The notes under the pieces: model-generated | What the model was told of the DNA's origin: nothing | The model's input: the letters and a program-made list of their open reading frames with translations, nothing else | Database searches by the model: none | Position numbers and translations under genes: made by a program | Origin: Robiginitalea sp. | GTDB lineage: Bacteria > Bacteroidota > Bacteroidia > Flavobacteriales > Flavobacteriaceae | Assembly: GCA_024642005.1 (NCBI GenBank) | Contig: JAHECA010000015.1 | Location: 2,706 to 66,705, forward strand | Direction of reading: 5' to 3' | Length of the DNA: 64,000 nt | Shown: positions 53,213 to 63,023 of the stretch, piece after piece | Layout of the letters: each line of letters begins with the position of its first letter | Position numbering within the stretch: position 1 is the first letter of the stretch

Positions 53213-53935
53213 CTATATTTCTTGAAATGCTTCCCTGAAAAAGCCGAGCATGCGCCCCCAGGCCCGTTCGTTTGAGACCGGGTTGAAGAGCAGCCCCTTT
53301 CCGGGATCGTTGGCAAGCGGGTTTGTAAAGGCGTGGCCCGTGTGGCCGTAAGCGACCAGTTCCCAGCGGGCCCCTTTGCGGGTGAGTTCCTCCCCCAGGG
53401 CCAAAACGGATTCCGGCGGGGCCAGAGGATCGTCCCAGCCGTGCAGTATCAACACACTCGCTGCTATCGGGGTATTGGCATGAAACCCGGGCGGGTCGTA
53501 CAGGCCGTGGAAGCTGGCAACCGCAGCAATGTCGGCTCCGCTGCGGGCCAGGTCCAGAACGCATTTGCCCCCGAAGCAAAAACCGATGGCCGCCATCCGT
53601 TGGGTATCGGCCCCGGGCAGCCCCCGTGCGCAGTACAGCGCGGCCCGTATGCGCTCCAAAAGCAGCTGGCGGTCGGCGTTCAGGCCGTCCATGAGGCCCC
53701 GGCACGCCTCGGGACTCCGGACTTTTTTACCCCCGCCGTAGAGGTCCACCACAAAGCCGATATACCCCATCTCAGCCAGGCGCTGTGCCTTCGCTTCTTC
53801 AAATTCCGTACGGCCCCGAATGGTATGGAATACCAGAACGACCGGCCGGGTCTGGGTATCTCCTTCATCGGCGACCATCAGCCCTTCGAAGCCATTGTTC
53901 GGATCTCCGTAAGGGACAGGGGTGGACGTCAGCAT
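53213..53935 (-). CDS. Dienelactone hydrolase family protein
   Basis: 240 residues, no signal peptide. The DLH triad is visible: nucleophile Cys in GFCFGGKCVLD near 119, Asp in HGWDDPLAP near 172, His in GHTGHAFTNP near 205. It hydrolyses a lactone or ester. It starts inside the end of the adenylate cyclase gene (7-nt overlap), so it is the second gene of that operon. Confidence 0.9.
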   Translation of the reverse strand: MLTSTPVPYGDPNNGFEGLMVADEGDTQTRPVVLVFHTIRGRTEFEEAKAQRLAEMGYIGFVVDLYGGGKKVRSPEACRGLMDGLNADRQLLLERIRAALYCARGLPGADTQRMAAIGFCFGGKCVLDLARSGADIAAVASFHGLYDPPGFHANTPIAASVLILHGWDDPLAPPESVLALGEELTRKGARWELVAYGHTGHAFTNPLANDPGKGLLFNPVSNERAWGRMLGFFREAFQEI

Positions 53936-55857
53936 CTGGCTTCCAGTTTTTCCACGGTCTCGGCAGGCGGCGTTTCTTCTTCCGACTCGGTGACGAAGTA
54001 CATTTTCATCATCCCTTTGCTTTTAACCTGAATCATGCCGCGGAACTCGCAGGAGATTTGCTCCCGCACCAGGTGGAAGGTGTTTTCGGAGAGGTTGATC
54101 CGACCGGGCAGGGAACTGCTTTCCATGCGGGAGGCGATATTCACGGTATCCCCCCAGATGTCGTAGGCGAATTTCTTGGTCCCGACAACACCCGCCACCA
54201 CCGGACCGGTGTTGATGCCGATGCGGATGTCAAAGCGGGTCGTGCAGCTTGATCTTTCTGACTTTACATTTTGCACAAACCTCTTGAAGTCGATGGCGGC
54301 CTGCACCATGCGCAGGGCGTGGTCTTCGGATGGGAAGGGGAGGCCTCCGGCGCACATGTAGCAATCCCCCATGGTCTTGATTTTTTCCAGCCCGTAGGAT
54401 TCCACGATCCGGTCGAATTCCGAAAAGTAATAATCGATTGTCTTGACGACGTCCTCGGGGCTCATGTTTTCGGAATGGTTGGTAAATCCCTCGAAATCGG
54501 CAAATAATACCGAAACCGATTCAAACCGCTTGGCGCTTACCTTGCCACGCTGCTTCAGCTCCTCAGCCGTTTCCTCCGGCAGGATATTGCGCAACAGGGT
54601 ATCGGAACGGGCCTTTTCCCGGGCGATGATTTCGCTGGTTGATTTTATGAAACGGTAGCGCCGGAAGAGGCCGTAGGCAAACAGGAAAACAACGATCAGG
54701 ATGCCAATGACCACATAGATAATGACCAATCGGCGTTTGTCGGTCAGTTGCTGGATTTCCGCTTCCTTTTCCAGGAGGTCTACCTCGGCCTGTTTCTGGG
54801 CGACCTCGAAATCGGTCCGCAACCGCGCCATTTCCTGCACGAGCCCGATATTGCGCAGGCTGTCGAGGTAGGTCTGGTAGGTCTTGTAATGGTCCAAAGA
54901 CCGGGACGGATCGCCCTTTGCCTCATATAATTCCGCCAGCAGGAGATTGGCCTTGCTGATCTCCTCCTTCATACCGTATTCCAGGGCAATATCCAGGCTT
55001 TTCATGGCCTGGTGAACGGCCGCATCGAGGTTGCCCATGCGCCGGTATGTTTCCGAAGCGTAGGGCAGAAATGCCGCTACCCCGTACGTATCCCCTTCTT
55101 TCTCCAGGAGCGCAATGGCTTCATCGAGGTTTGCCAGGGCCTGCGGATAGTTGCCCTGGTCGCTGTAGACCATCCCCAGGGAACCCTTGTAGTACCCGAT
55201 CCCGACGGTATACCCCAGGGCCCTGAATATGGAACCGGCCTCTTCGAAATATACCAGGGCCGAATCGAGTTTGCCCTGTTTGTAGTATTCATCCCCCGTG
55301 TTGGAAAGCGCAGATCCGAGGTAGGTAGAATCCCCTGATGTGCTGGCGTCACGAAGGATGCCGATGGCCTTGTTGTAATAATTCCGGGCGTTTTGGTTGT
55401 GGCCCATCAGAGAATACACATCGGCCACGGTAATATATGAAGTGCCCAATTCAATTCGGGAATCGGTTTTAATGGCCAGTTCTGCCGTGTGAAAGAAATT
55501 TTCGAGGGACTCCTGATAATCCCCCAGGAGCCTGTAAGCATTGCCCTTCTGCCTGTAGCCCTGCATGGCGCGCATCGTCGAGTCTTGCCTCTCGGCGCTC
55601 GTGATGAGCCATTCGCCGTATCGGATGATTTTAAGGGGATCCTTAAGCTGCCCGGTCATTTTTTCAAGAAGGCGCAGGCTGTCTTTCGCCGGGAACGCCC
55701 CGCTCAGGAAAATCCGCTCCAGGCTGTCGCCCGGGCTTTCCTGTTGACCCGAAAGGGTTCCGATAGCAAGGAACAAAAGGGCCATTCCTGTCCGGTACAC
55801 CTTGCGAATAAAAGCAGTGCGTGGGTTCGGGCAGTAATTTTGAGACGCTGGGCACAT
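53929..55857 (-). CDS. Membrane-bound TPR adenylate cyclase (class III)
   Basis: 642 residues: signal or membrane segment near 24-38, TPR repeats about 95-340 (GDYQESLENFFHTAELAIK, GKLDSALVYFEEAGSIFRAL), coiled coil, a membrane helix (about 378-398), and a cyclase domain about 445-615. The metal Asp pair is FADFEGF and MGDCYMC; the adenine-selecting Lys (EKIKTMGD) and Asp (AYDIWGD) and the transition-state Asn and Arg (VNIASRME) are all present, so it should make cAMP. A small secreted protein gene lies 29 nt upstream. Confidence 0.92.
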   Translation of the reverse strand: MCPASQNYCPNPRTAFIRKVYRTGMALLFLAIGTLSGQQESPGDSLERIFLSGAFPAKDSLRLLEKMTGQLKDPLKIIRYGEWLITSAERQDSTMRAMQGYRQKGNAYRLLGDYQESLENFFHTAELAIKTDSRIELGTSYITVADVYSLMGHNQNARNYYNKAIGILRDASTSGDSTYLGSALSNTGDEYYKQGKLDSALVYFEEAGSIFRALGYTVGIGYYKGSLGMVYSDQGNYPQALANLDEAIALLEKEGDTYGVAAFLPYASETYRRMGNLDAAVHQAMKSLDIALEYGMKEEISKANLLLAELYEAKGDPSRSLDHYKTYQTYLDSLRNIGLVQEMARLRTDFEVAQKQAEVDLLEKEAEIQQLTDKRRLVIIYVVIGILIVVFLFAYGLFRRYRFIKSTSEIIAREKARSDTLLRNILPEETAEELKQRGKVSAKRFESVSVLFADFEGFTNHSENMSPEDVVKTIDYYFSEFDRIVESYGLEKIKTMGDCYMCAGGLPFPSEDHALRMVQAAIDFKRFVQNVKSERSSCTTRFDIRIGINTGPVVAGVVGTKKFAYDIWGDTVNIASRMESSSLPGRINLSENTFHLVREQISCEFRGMIQVKSKGMMKMYFVTESEEETPPAETVEKLEARC

Positions 55858-55886
55858 CGCACTCTTTTTTTTAGGAATACAGGGGA

Positions 55887-56360
55887 TCAGTTCACCCGGA
55901 TCTTCGGGTCGATGTTGTAAACGCCCTGTCGGGGTTCCCCGCTATTCAGCACCCGAAAGGTAAGCTTGTATTTATAGGGGGCTTCCCCTTCTGTCGAATT
56001 GCGGACCACCCCCTGTACCACCCCGTTTTCCCCGGCGAGACGGTTTTGGCCGAAGATGTCGCGGCCGCCCTTGTCTCCCTCGTGGTTGATGGACTCGATC
56101 AGGACCTGGTCGTTCGGGTTGGTCGAGGAAACGCCCCGCCAGACGATGGTGTCGCCTACGTTGGCGTCGGTGGTGAAATCCACGTTGGAAATCTCAGGGG
56201 CCTGCCCGAAGTTGCAGAAATCGCTGACATTGGGGTTCTGGATGTTGCCCGTATCTACGCGGAGGACGATTTCCCGAACCTGCTGCCCGGTCACGAACTG
56301 GGCAAAAAGTATCAGGATCACAGAAAAGAGGAGATGGTTCGCGGTTGATTTTGGTTTCAT
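55887..56360 (-). CDS. Secreted hypothetical protein upstream of the cyclase
   Basis: 157 residues with a signal peptide (residues 8-26, LILFAQFVTGQQ). The mature part resembles a cupredoxin-like or beta-sandwich domain (NVGDTIVWRGVSSTNPNDQV, PYKYKLTFRVLNSGE), with one Cys but no clear copper set. Family uncertain. It lies 29 nt before the adenylate cyclase and may share its transcript. The ATG at 56360 is chosen for the signal peptide; one at 56381 is possible. Confidence 0.65.
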   Translation of the reverse strand: MKPKSTANHLLFSVILILFAQFVTGQQVREIVLRVDTGNIQNPNVSDFCNFGQAPEISNVDFTTDANVGDTIVWRGVSSTNPNDQVLIESINHEGDKGGRDIFGQNRLAGENGVVQGVVRNSTEGEAPYKYKLTFRVLNSGEPRQGVYNIDPKIRVN

Positions 56361-56443
56361 GATAGTGCGTCGGTTGCTCATTTAGAGTCCAAAAAGATAA
56401 GTCAAAAAACCAAATGATCTGCGCCAGGCTGCCATTCGCGTCT

Positions 56444-57040
56444 TCAGCGATTCCGGTAAGGGTCGTTCAGCCCGATCCCTTCCCGGATCATAGGCAGGAT
56501 TTTTACGAGTCTCCGCTCCAGGGTCCTTACCTGTTTGGCAGCGGAGATATATTCGGCATAATCGCGTTGTTTATAGGGGGCCAGGGCTTCGAATTGTGCG
56601 CGGAGTTCCGGCTCGGCAACCAGGGCCGATTGCAGCAGGTCTGGGACAACCAATTTCCCGGGGGGCGCAGGGGCCAGTTTCACCCCTTTGCGCGCCAGGG
56701 TTATGGCTTCCTCCACATAGGCGCTTACCTGGGCCAGGTCGACTTCCGAAACGGACCGGAACCGCCAGTGCCTCATAGCCTGGGTCTTTCCTTCCTGGGC
56801 GTTCGACAATACCCCCAATGGGTCTGCCAGGAAAACCCCGTTGAAAAACCACAGGCCGAAATGATTTTTAAAGGCCATCAGCCCCAGCACATTCACGCCG
56901 TCAAGTGCATAAACGGGTCCGCTCCATTTGAAATATTCCTGCAATTCGGTTTGATGCAGGAAATTCCGCAGTGTGGCAAGACCTTCCTGAAAAGGCCCTT
57001 CTTTTTGGAAATAAGCTTCTAGGCGTTCTTGTTTTTCCAT
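56444..57040 (-). CDS. YdeI/OmpD-associated family protein
   Basis: 198 residues. N-terminal DUF1801-like part (YFKWSGPVYALDGVNVLGLM, FKNHFGLWFFNGVFLADP) and a C-terminal YdeI-type tail (QFEALAPYKQRDYAEYISAA). Cytoplasmic; function unknown, with links to stress or peptide resistance in relatives. It starts within the last 22 nt of pepT, so the two are one operon. The start ATG at 57040 fits MEKQERLEAYF. Confidence 0.85.
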   Translation of the reverse strand: MEKQERLEAYFQKEGPFQEGLATLRNFLHQTELQEYFKWSGPVYALDGVNVLGLMAFKNHFGLWFFNGVFLADPLGVLSNAQEGKTQAMRHWRFRSVSEVDLAQVSAYVEEAITLARKGVKLAPAPPGKLVVPDLLQSALVAEPELRAQFEALAPYKQRDYAEYISAAKQVRTLERRLVKILPMIREGIGLNDPYRNR

Positions 57041-58272
57041 GAATCGGCAGGTTGGGCAGCCGTAAGTTCGCAAATTTTCACGATTACTTCCACAGCCTTC
57101 TGCATGCTTTCCAGGGCAATGAATTCATATTTCCCGTGAAAGTTGTGCCCCCCGGCAAACAGGTTGGGGCAGGGCAGGCCCATATAGCTGAGCTGGGAGC
57201 CGTCTGTTCCGCCCCTGATGGGCTTTACAATGGGCGTGACCCCTACGGCCCGCATGGCCCGTTCGGCCACAGCCACAATGGGGAAAACGGGTAACACCTT
57301 TTCCTGCATGTTGTAGTACTGGTCTTCTAGCATGAGTGCTATCCCGGCCCCGGAGGTTTCCCGATACCGGGCAACCAGGTCTTCCAGGAGTGCCTTGCGG
57401 TTTTCAAAACTTTGGCGGTCGTGGTCGCGGATCAGCAGGTCGGCCGTGGCTTCCTCCACGCTGCCCGACAGGTGATGCACGTGAAAAAAGCCTTCCCGGC
57501 CCGAGGTCTTCTCAGGGACCTCTTCGGAAGGCAGGCCCGCCAGCAGGTTTCGCATCACCCCCAGGGCGTTGACCATTTTGTCTTTGGCATAGCCGGGGTG
57601 TACGCTCTTTCCGTGGGTTTTTATCCGAGCCTTGGCGGCGTTGAAATTTTCGTATTCCAGCTCGCCCAACTGGCTGCCGTCGACGGTATAGGCCCATTGG
57701 GCCCCAAAGCTTTCCACGTCGAAATGGTGGGCGCCCCGGCCAATTTCCTCATCTGGGGTAAAGCCGATGCGAATGGTGCCATGTGGAATTTCAGGATGGG
57801 CCAGCAAATATTCCATGGCGGTGAGTATTTCGGCTATGCCTGCCTTGTCGTCGGCCCCCAGCAGGGTGGTCCCGTCGGTGACCACAAGGGTCTGTCCCTT
57901 GTACAGGAGCATTTCCGGGAATTCGGACGGGGAGAGCACCACGCCCAGGGCAGCATTCAATTCAATGCCTTCCCCATCGTATCCTGAAATGACCCGGGGG
58001 TTTACCCCGGCCCCGCTGAAATCGGGGCTCGTATCGAAATGGGAGATAAACCCGATAACGGGCACGTGGGCTTTGGTAGTGGCAGGGAGGGTGGCGGTGA
58101 GGTAAGCCTTTTCATCGAGCCTGACATCAGACAGGCCCATCTGCTTCATTTCCAGGGCCAGCAGCCTGGCCAGGTCCCATTGCTTTTCGGTGCTCGGGGT
58201 GGTGGCAGATTCGGGGTCGCTTTGGGTGTCTATGCGCACATAGCGCAAGAATCGGTCTAAGAGCGTGTTCAC
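57019..58272 (-). CDS. pepT: Peptidase T (tripeptidase)
   Basis: 417 residues of the M20 family, removing the N-terminal residue from tripeptides with two zinc ions. Motifs: GFISHFDTSPDFSG (zinc His), LLGADDKAGIAEI (bridging Asp), TPDEEIGRGAHHFDVE (catalytic Glu pair), IRGGTDGSQLSYMGLPCPNL, and GGHNFHGKYEF. The start is GTG at 58272 (VNTLLDRFLRYV); the upstream ATG would add an unlikely leader on the promoter of the divergent gene. Confidence 0.94.
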   Translation of the reverse strand: MNTLLDRFLRYVRIDTQSDPESATTPSTEKQWDLARLLALEMKQMGLSDVRLDEKAYLTATLPATTKAHVPVIGFISHFDTSPDFSGAGVNPRVISGYDGEGIELNAALGVVLSPSEFPEMLLYKGQTLVVTDGTTLLGADDKAGIAEILTAMEYLLAHPEIPHGTIRIGFTPDEEIGRGAHHFDVESFGAQWAYTVDGSQLGELEYENFNAAKARIKTHGKSVHPGYAKDKMVNALGVMRNLLAGLPSEEVPEKTSGREGFFHVHHLSGSVEEATADLLIRDHDRQSFENRKALLEDLVARYRETSGAGIALMLEDQYYNMQEKVLPVFPIVAVAERAMRAVGVTPIVKPIRGGTDGSQLSYMGLPCPNLFAGGHNFHGKYEFIALESMQKAVEVIVKICELTAAQPADSWKNKNA

Positions 58273-58362
58273 GGATACTTTTATTGATAAATTGCAGTTA
58301 ATAAAAGGAATACGACCTGCCTGAGCCAAGCATCGGCCATGCACGTCGCAACCCAGGCAAAT

Positions 58363-58800
58363 ATGCGACAAAAATTCTTCCTGCTGCTGGCCTTATGGTC
58401 CCTCATGCCTGCCGTTTTTTCCCAGGAGTGCACGCTGGGAATCGGCGGAAAAGATACCGACCTGATCATACAGGTATTTATGCTCAATGCCGGGCAGCAG
58501 CAAAAATTGCACCAATGGGCGGAGGCACTGGAAGCTGAAAATGGCCCCCTGGAAGACCGGGCGCGCGTCCTGCTCGACACCCACCCCCAAAGCACCCCTG
58601 AAGACCTGGCCGCCCTGGGGCACAAATATGAAGAAATCAAGGAAGCCATGCTGGCAAACGCCCGAAAGTATGACCGCCTGTTACTGGGCACCTTCAACCC
58701 GGGCCAGTACCAGCGGTACAGCGATTTGTGCGGGGAGGTAGACCGGCGTCCGATGCTCCCGCTCCCGGAAAATCCCGAATCGGGTGATTCGCCCCATTGA
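58363..58800 (+). CDS. Secreted hypothetical protein
   Basis: 145 residues from the ATG at 58363, which starts a signal peptide (MRQKFFLLLALWSLMPAVFS). The mature part is helical: AGQQQKLHQWAEALEAENGP, LAALGHKYEEIKEAMLANAR, and a Pro-rich end. Cys in ECTLG and LCGEV. Family unknown to me. Divergent from pepT, no terminator seen before pyrD. Confidence 0.65.
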   Translation: MRQKFFLLLALWSLMPAVFSQECTLGIGGKDTDLIIQVFMLNAGQQQKLHQWAEALEAENGPLEDRARVLLDTHPQSTPEDLAALGHKYEEIKEAMLANARKYDRLLLGTFNPGQYQRYSDLCGEVDRRPMLPLPENPESGDSPH

Positions 58801-58848
58801 CCCGGGGTAACCTCCATAACTTGGACTGGTAAACCCCCCGGAAGTTCG

Positions 58849-58856
58849 TATTTTTG
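58849..58856 (+). promoter_or_regulatory. pyrD -7 box
   Basis: Perfect TATTTTTG, 17 nt before the start codon; TTG is 25 nt further upstream, slightly too far. Confidence 0.5.
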
Positions 58857-58873
58857 CCGAAATTTCTTCCTGC

Positions 58874-59920
58874 ATGTACAAAGCCCTGTTGCGCCCCATC
58901 CTTTTTCTTTTCGACCCCGAACGGGTACACCACTGGTCCTTTTCCGTTATCCGCTTACTGCACTGGCTGGGGCTGGGGCCTTTGCTGAAGCGATGCTTTA
59001 CCCTGAGCGACCCCCGCCTTGAGCGAGAGGTATTCGGGATCAAATTCCCCAACCCCGTGGGCCTGGCCGCCGGCTTTGATAAAGATGCGCTGCTCTACAA
59101 CCAATTGGCCAATTTTGGATTCGGCTTTGTTGAAATTGGCACCCTTACCCCGAAGGCACAGCCCGGCAACCCGAAAAAGCGGCTTTTCCGCCTGAAGGCC
59201 GACCAGGCCATAATCAACCGGATGGGCTTCAACAACCAGGGCGTATTCGAAGCCGCGGAGCAATTGAAAAAGGAGCACCGGGTGCTGGTGGGGGGGAATA
59301 TCGGCAAGAACAAGATAACCCCGAATGAACAGGCAGCGAAGGATTACATGATCTGTTTCGAGGCTCTGTTTCCCTGTGTGGATTATTTCGTGGTGAACGT
59401 TAGTTCGCCCAATACACCGGGCCTGCGTGAGCTGCAAGACCGCAAGCCCCTTACCGAATTGCTGCAGATGATGAAGCGCGAGAATGCACGGGAAGCCTTC
59501 ACCACGGGTCTGGCACAAAAGCCGATCCTGCTCAAAATCGCTCCCGACCTGAGCGAGGCGCAACTGCTGGATATCATTCAAATTGTGGCGGAGACCCGAA
59601 TTGACGGCGTTATCGCCACCAACACGACGATTGGCCGGGAAAACCTGAAATCGGACCTTCTGCTCACCGAACAAATGGGGGGGCTCAGCGGCAGACCGCT
59701 GCGCCGGAGGGCCACCGAGGTAATCCGTTTCCTCCACGAAAAGAGCGGGGGGGCTTTTCCGATAATCGGGGTGGGGGGCATCCACAGCCCGGAAGACGCT
59801 CTGGAAAAGCTGGAGGCCGGGGCCAGCCTGGTACAACTCTACACCGGTTTTATCTATGAGGGCCCGGGCCTGGTCAGGCGCATCAACCGGGCTATTCTTG
59901 AAAAAGACGGGTTTAACTGA
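58874..59920 (+). CDS. pyrD: Dihydroorotate dehydrogenase (quinone), class 2
   Basis: 348 residues. It oxidises dihydroorotate to orotate at the inner membrane with quinone. The N-terminal extension (residues 1-40, [20 protein letters not shown]) is the membrane-docking part of class 2. [36 protein letters not shown] (catalytic Ser) and [18 protein letters not shown] are conserved. The end overlaps that of the convergent GNAT-like gene by 8 nt. Confidence 0.95.
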   Translation: MYKALLRPILFLFDPERVHHWSFSVIRLLHWLGLGPLLKRCFTLSDPRLEREVFGIKFPNPVGLAAGFDKDALLYNQLANFGFGFVEIGTLTPKAQPGNPKKRLFRLKADQAIINRMGFNNQGVFEAAEQLKKEHRVLVGGNIGKNKITPNEQAAKDYMICFEALFPCVDYFVVNVSSPNTPGLRELQDRKPLTELLQMMKRENAREAFTTGLAQKPILLKIAPDLSEAQLLDIIQIVAETRIDGVIATNTTIGRENLKSDLLLTEQMGGLSGRPLRRRATEVIRFLHEKSGGAFPIIGVGGIHSPEDALEKLEAGASLVQLYTGFIYEGPGLVRRINRAILEKDGFN

Positions 59921-60563
59921 TCTTGTAAGTCCGCAGTTTAAAAGTGCGCCCAAGGCGTTTGAAAAGCCCCAGATGCAGGTATAGGGCCTGGTGCTGCACC
60001 CCCAGTTTGGCTTTGAATTTCAGGGATGAGGTGTTGAAATACTGCGTAATGCTGTAACAGGTGGTTTTGCCCTCCTTTGCCAGCATTTCATAGCATTTGT
60101 AGCGCAGGTAGGGGGCCAGGTTTTTGCCTCTGAAATGCTCGTAGGTATACATATTACCCAAATAGGCCTCGTTCGCACCCAAAACAAATTGTTGATTTTT
60201 GAATGTATATTGGTTGATACACGCAAACATTAAAGCGGCAATCTGATCATTTCGGTACAAACCGAAGGAGTAATGATCGGAGGCAAGGACCTTTTTCAAC
60301 TCTTCAGTATTCCAGGAAAGAGTTTGATATTGTTCTATAATCACAGAATCATCGATTTTCCTCAAGGTATAGAGCTCCTTCTGGTCTTTGAGGGTAGGTT
60401 CATCACAGAATTTAAGGCTCTCCATTTCCAGCCAGAAAGGATCTAAATCAAGCCCAATCCGGGTGAGCGTGTTTCGAACGGTGTACATAAGCAAACCATT
60501 CTTTGCCCGGGTCCTCAACATTTTTATCTTATAAAAACGGGACTGCTCTTTTATTTGCGCCAT
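59913..60563 (-). CDS. GNAT-like acyltransferase, AT-rich gene
   Basis: 216 residues, GNAT-type fold with [20 protein letters not shown] as the acetyl-CoA-binding segment and [20 protein letters not shown] as the end strand. The gene is visibly more AT-rich than its neighbours, with more Lys, Asn and Tyr, which suggests later arrival. The start at 60563 lies inside the end of the BKACE gene by a few bases. It could belong to a cell-surface polysaccharide acyltransferase group; the substrate is unknown. Confidence 0.7.
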   Translation of the reverse strand: MAQIKEQSRFYKIKMLRTRAKNGLLMYTVRNTLTRIGLDLDPFWLEMESLKFCDEPTLKDQKELYTLRKIDDSVIIEQYQTLSWNTEELKKVLASDHYSFGLYRNDQIAALMFACINQYTFKNQQFVLGANEAYLGNMYTYEHFRGKNLAPYLRYKCYEMLAKEGKTTCYSITQYFNTSSLKFKAKLGVQHQALYLHLGLFKRLGRTFKLRTYKIS

Positions 60564-60564
60564 C

Positions 60565-61437
60565 TTATCTTGAATTATTACGCCCATACAATCCGTTGCC
60601 GGGGTTCAGGTTTAGGAGTTTGCGCAATTCGGCGCCTGGCATGATTTCACGTTCATTCGCCCCGGCCAGGATGTGGATTCGCTCCAGCAGGGCAGCGTTC
60701 GTTGCCAGTTGTGTACGGCCTGTGTCGTACCAGATATTGTCTTCCAGCCCAACACGCACACCACCACCCATGGCAATGGCCACGGAGTTCATCTTCAGCT
60801 GTGCTTCCCCTATGCCCGCCAGGCTCCAGTACGACTCCCCGGGAAGTTCCTGGATCATGATGCCGGCCTGCATGAGGTTGGCCTGGGCGCAGGCGATGTT
60901 ACCCAGTAAAAGATTGAAGTAATAGGGCGGTTCTAACAGGCCCTTTTTCTCAAGGTACAGGGCGTAATTGATCATGCCGATATCGAAAGCCTCCAATTCA
61001 GGTACAATGCCGCGATCTTTCATAGTCTGAGCAAGGTCCTGAATCATCTGGGGGGAATTCATGCTGGCCGTCTGGTTGAAGTTCAGTGAGCTGAGGGTCA
61101 GGCTGCCCATATCGGGTTTCAGGTTGCCTTCCAGGAAAAGCGGGTCGGCCCGCTGTTCGAGTTCCTTGTAATTGCGGCCGCTCAGTGACACGCAAATGAC
61201 GAGTTCCGGGGCATAGCGGCGGATTCCCGCTATGATCTGCCCGTACAGGTCACGGCGGTAGGTGGGCTCGCCCGTTTGCTCGTCGCGGGCGTGGAGGTGA
61301 ACCATGGTTATACCGATCTCCACGGCGCGGTGTACTTCTTCAACGATTTCGGGGACATGCACCGGCACATGCGGGGTCATGGCCTTGGTCGGGATCATGC
61401 CGGTAGGCGTGAAATTGATAATAAGGGGTGTTGTCAT
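60565..61437 (-). CDS. 3-keto-5-aminohexanoate cleavage enzyme family (BKACE)
   Basis: 290 residues, TIM-barrel zinc enzyme. BKACE enzymes split beta-keto acids with acetyl-CoA to give acetoacetate and an acyl-CoA. The start TTPLIINFTPTGMIPTK, zinc pair MVHLHARDE, and GGGVRVGLEDNIWYD are family features. The ATG at 61437 is preferred; the one at 61470 adds an odd hydrophobic leader. The HMG-CoA lyase gene nearby also yields acetoacetate, so both could belong to amino acid breakdown. Confidence 0.9.
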   Translation of the reverse strand: MTTPLIINFTPTGMIPTKAMTPHVPVHVPEIVEEVHRAVEIGITMVHLHARDEQTGEPTYRRDLYGQIIAGIRRYAPELVICVSLSGRNYKELEQRADPLFLEGNLKPDMGSLTLSSLNFNQTASMNSPQMIQDLAQTMKDRGIVPELEAFDIGMINYALYLEKKGLLEPPYYFNLLLGNIACAQANLMQAGIMIQELPGESYWSLAGIGEAQLKMNSVAIAMGGGVRVGLEDNIWYDTGRTQLATNAALLERIHILAGANEREIMPGAELRKLLNLNPGNGLYGRNNSR

Positions 61438-61606
61438 AGCCTGTGCAAAACCTGGAAACCAGAATTTCAACCGAAGATATTAGAATTCCGGGGAGCACCG
61501 CCAAATCGGCGACGAAAGCCTGATTAAGCTGGGTAAATGGATTGCCCGGCCAATTTTGACAGGCAAGTAGGGGGTTGGGGCTATCCTGTGCCTGTCGCCA
61601 AAAGGG

Positions 61607-62002
61607 TCAATCCGATGTCCAGTAATCCACTACCAGCACGTCTGCGAGATAGGGGCCAAGCACTTCCCCGAATGCTTTATGATCAGGGTGTGGCAGGTAG
61701 ATGGCCCGGTCTTCCGCTGATGCGAAGGTTAGCGTGAAGCAGTGGGTAAAGCCCTTGTTGAGGCCTTCCGGGCTGTTGTTCAGCCCCCGTTCAAAGCCCC
61801 GGATCTGGGGGATTTTAGAAGGGAGGGCTTCGAAGGCCTCTACAATTTCGGTCAGCTTTGCAGCCGGGGTGTCTTCTTTGAAGGAGAACAGGACCACGTG
61901 GCGCAGCACCCGGTCAGGGCCACCTGGCAGATCCTGTGCTTTTGACTGGGTGCCGGAGGTGAAAAGGATACAGAACAGCATGGTGTTGAGAAGGGTTTTC
62001 AT
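61607..62002 (-). CDS. Dabb (stress-responsive alpha/beta barrel) domain protein, exported
   Basis: 131 residues. A signal peptide (MKTLLNTMLFCILFTSGTQS) precedes a Dabb domain: VLRHVVLFSFKEDTPAAKLT, GFERGLNNSPEGLNKGFTHC, HPDHKAFGEVLGPYLADV. Such small ferredoxin-like barrels dimerise and have varied roles. Alone between the BKACE and mvaB genes. Confidence 0.82.
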   Translation of the reverse strand: MKTLLNTMLFCILFTSGTQSKAQDLPGGPDRVLRHVVLFSFKEDTPAAKLTEIVEAFEALPSKIPQIRGFERGLNNSPEGLNKGFTHCFTLTFASAEDRAIYLPHPDHKAFGEVLGPYLADVLVVDYWTSD

Positions 62003-62135
62003 GGGTATGGCGTTTGCGCAAAACAAGATAGCGAAATAAAAGGCAGCCAGCGGGGAGCAAGGCGAAATTCAACCCCGGGGCGGGCACGCCGCGATCGGGG
62101 AATTAGTAGTATTTTTACCAGTGCAAAACCCGGCC

Positions 62136-63002
62136 ATGACCGAAACCGTAAAGATCATCGAGTGCCCGAGAGACGCCATGCAGGGGATCAAGACCTTCAT
62201 CCCCACAGACGAGAAGGCGCGCTATATGCAGGCCCTGCTCAACTGCGGTTTTGACACGCTCGACTTCGGGAGCTTTGTTTCCCCCAAGGCCATCCCGCAA
62301 ATGGCCGATACCGAGCAGGTTCTTGCCCGGCTCGACCTGAGCCGCACCCAAACCCGGCTACTGGCCATCGTGGCCAATGTTAGGGGCGCCGAACAAGCGG
62401 TTTCGTTTCCGCAGATCGCCTACCTGGGGTATCCCTTCTCGATCTCAGAGAATTTCCAGATGCGCAACACCCACAAGACCATTGCCGAATCGCTGGTAGT
62501 ACTGGAGGAAATCCACAGGCTGGCCTCGGCACAGGGCAAGGAAGTGGTGGTCTATATCTCCATGGGGTTCGGCAACCCGTACGGGGATCCCTGGGATGTT
62601 GATGTTGTGGCCGGCTGGACCCAGCGGCTGGCCGAAATGGGAATCGCTATCCTGTCGCTGTCCGATACCATCGGCAGTTCGACCCCCGATACCATCGAAA
62701 CCCTATTCTCCGACCTCATTCCCCGCTACCCGGGGATTGAATTCGGGGCACACCTGCATACACACCCCCGCAGCTGGTACGAGAAAGTCGACGCCGCTTT
62801 CCGGGCGGGATGCCGCCGGTTCGACGGGGCCGTGCAGGGCTTTGGCGGTTGTCCCATGGCGCGGGACGAGCTGACCGGGAATATGCCCACCGAGAAAATG
62901 CTTTCGTACTTCACCTCGCGCCAGGTGGAGACAGGGGTTAAGTGGATGGCATTCGAGGCGGCCTACAACAAGGCAACGGAGCTGTTCTCGAACCATGCCT
63001 GA
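62136..63002 (+). CDS. mvaB: Hydroxymethylglutaryl-CoA lyase
   Basis: 288 residues. Cleaves HMG-CoA to acetyl-CoA and acetoacetate, the last step of leucine breakdown. RDAMQGIKTFIPT holds the catalytic Arg, GAHLHTHP the metal His pair, and GFGGCPMARDELTGNMPTE the active-site Cys and signature. The ATG at 62136 is chosen (MTETVKIIECPRD); an upstream one at 62121 adds five residues. With ilvE and icmF it points to branched-chain amino acid catabolism in this genome. Confidence 0.93.
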   Translation: MTETVKIIECPRDAMQGIKTFIPTDEKARYMQALLNCGFDTLDFGSFVSPKAIPQMADTEQVLARLDLSRTQTRLLAIVANVRGAEQAVSFPQIAYLGYPFSISENFQMRNTHKTIAESLVVLEEIHRLASAQGKEVVVYISMGFGNPYGDPWDVDVVAGWTQRLAEMGIAILSLSDTIGSSTPDTIETLFSDLIPRYPGIEFGAHLHTHPRSWYEKVDAAFRAGCRRFDGAVQGFGGCPMARDELTGNMPTEKMLSYFTSRQVETGVKWMAFEAAYNKATELFSNHA

Positions 63003-63023
63003 ATGTTAAATCTCAGAAGTTAT

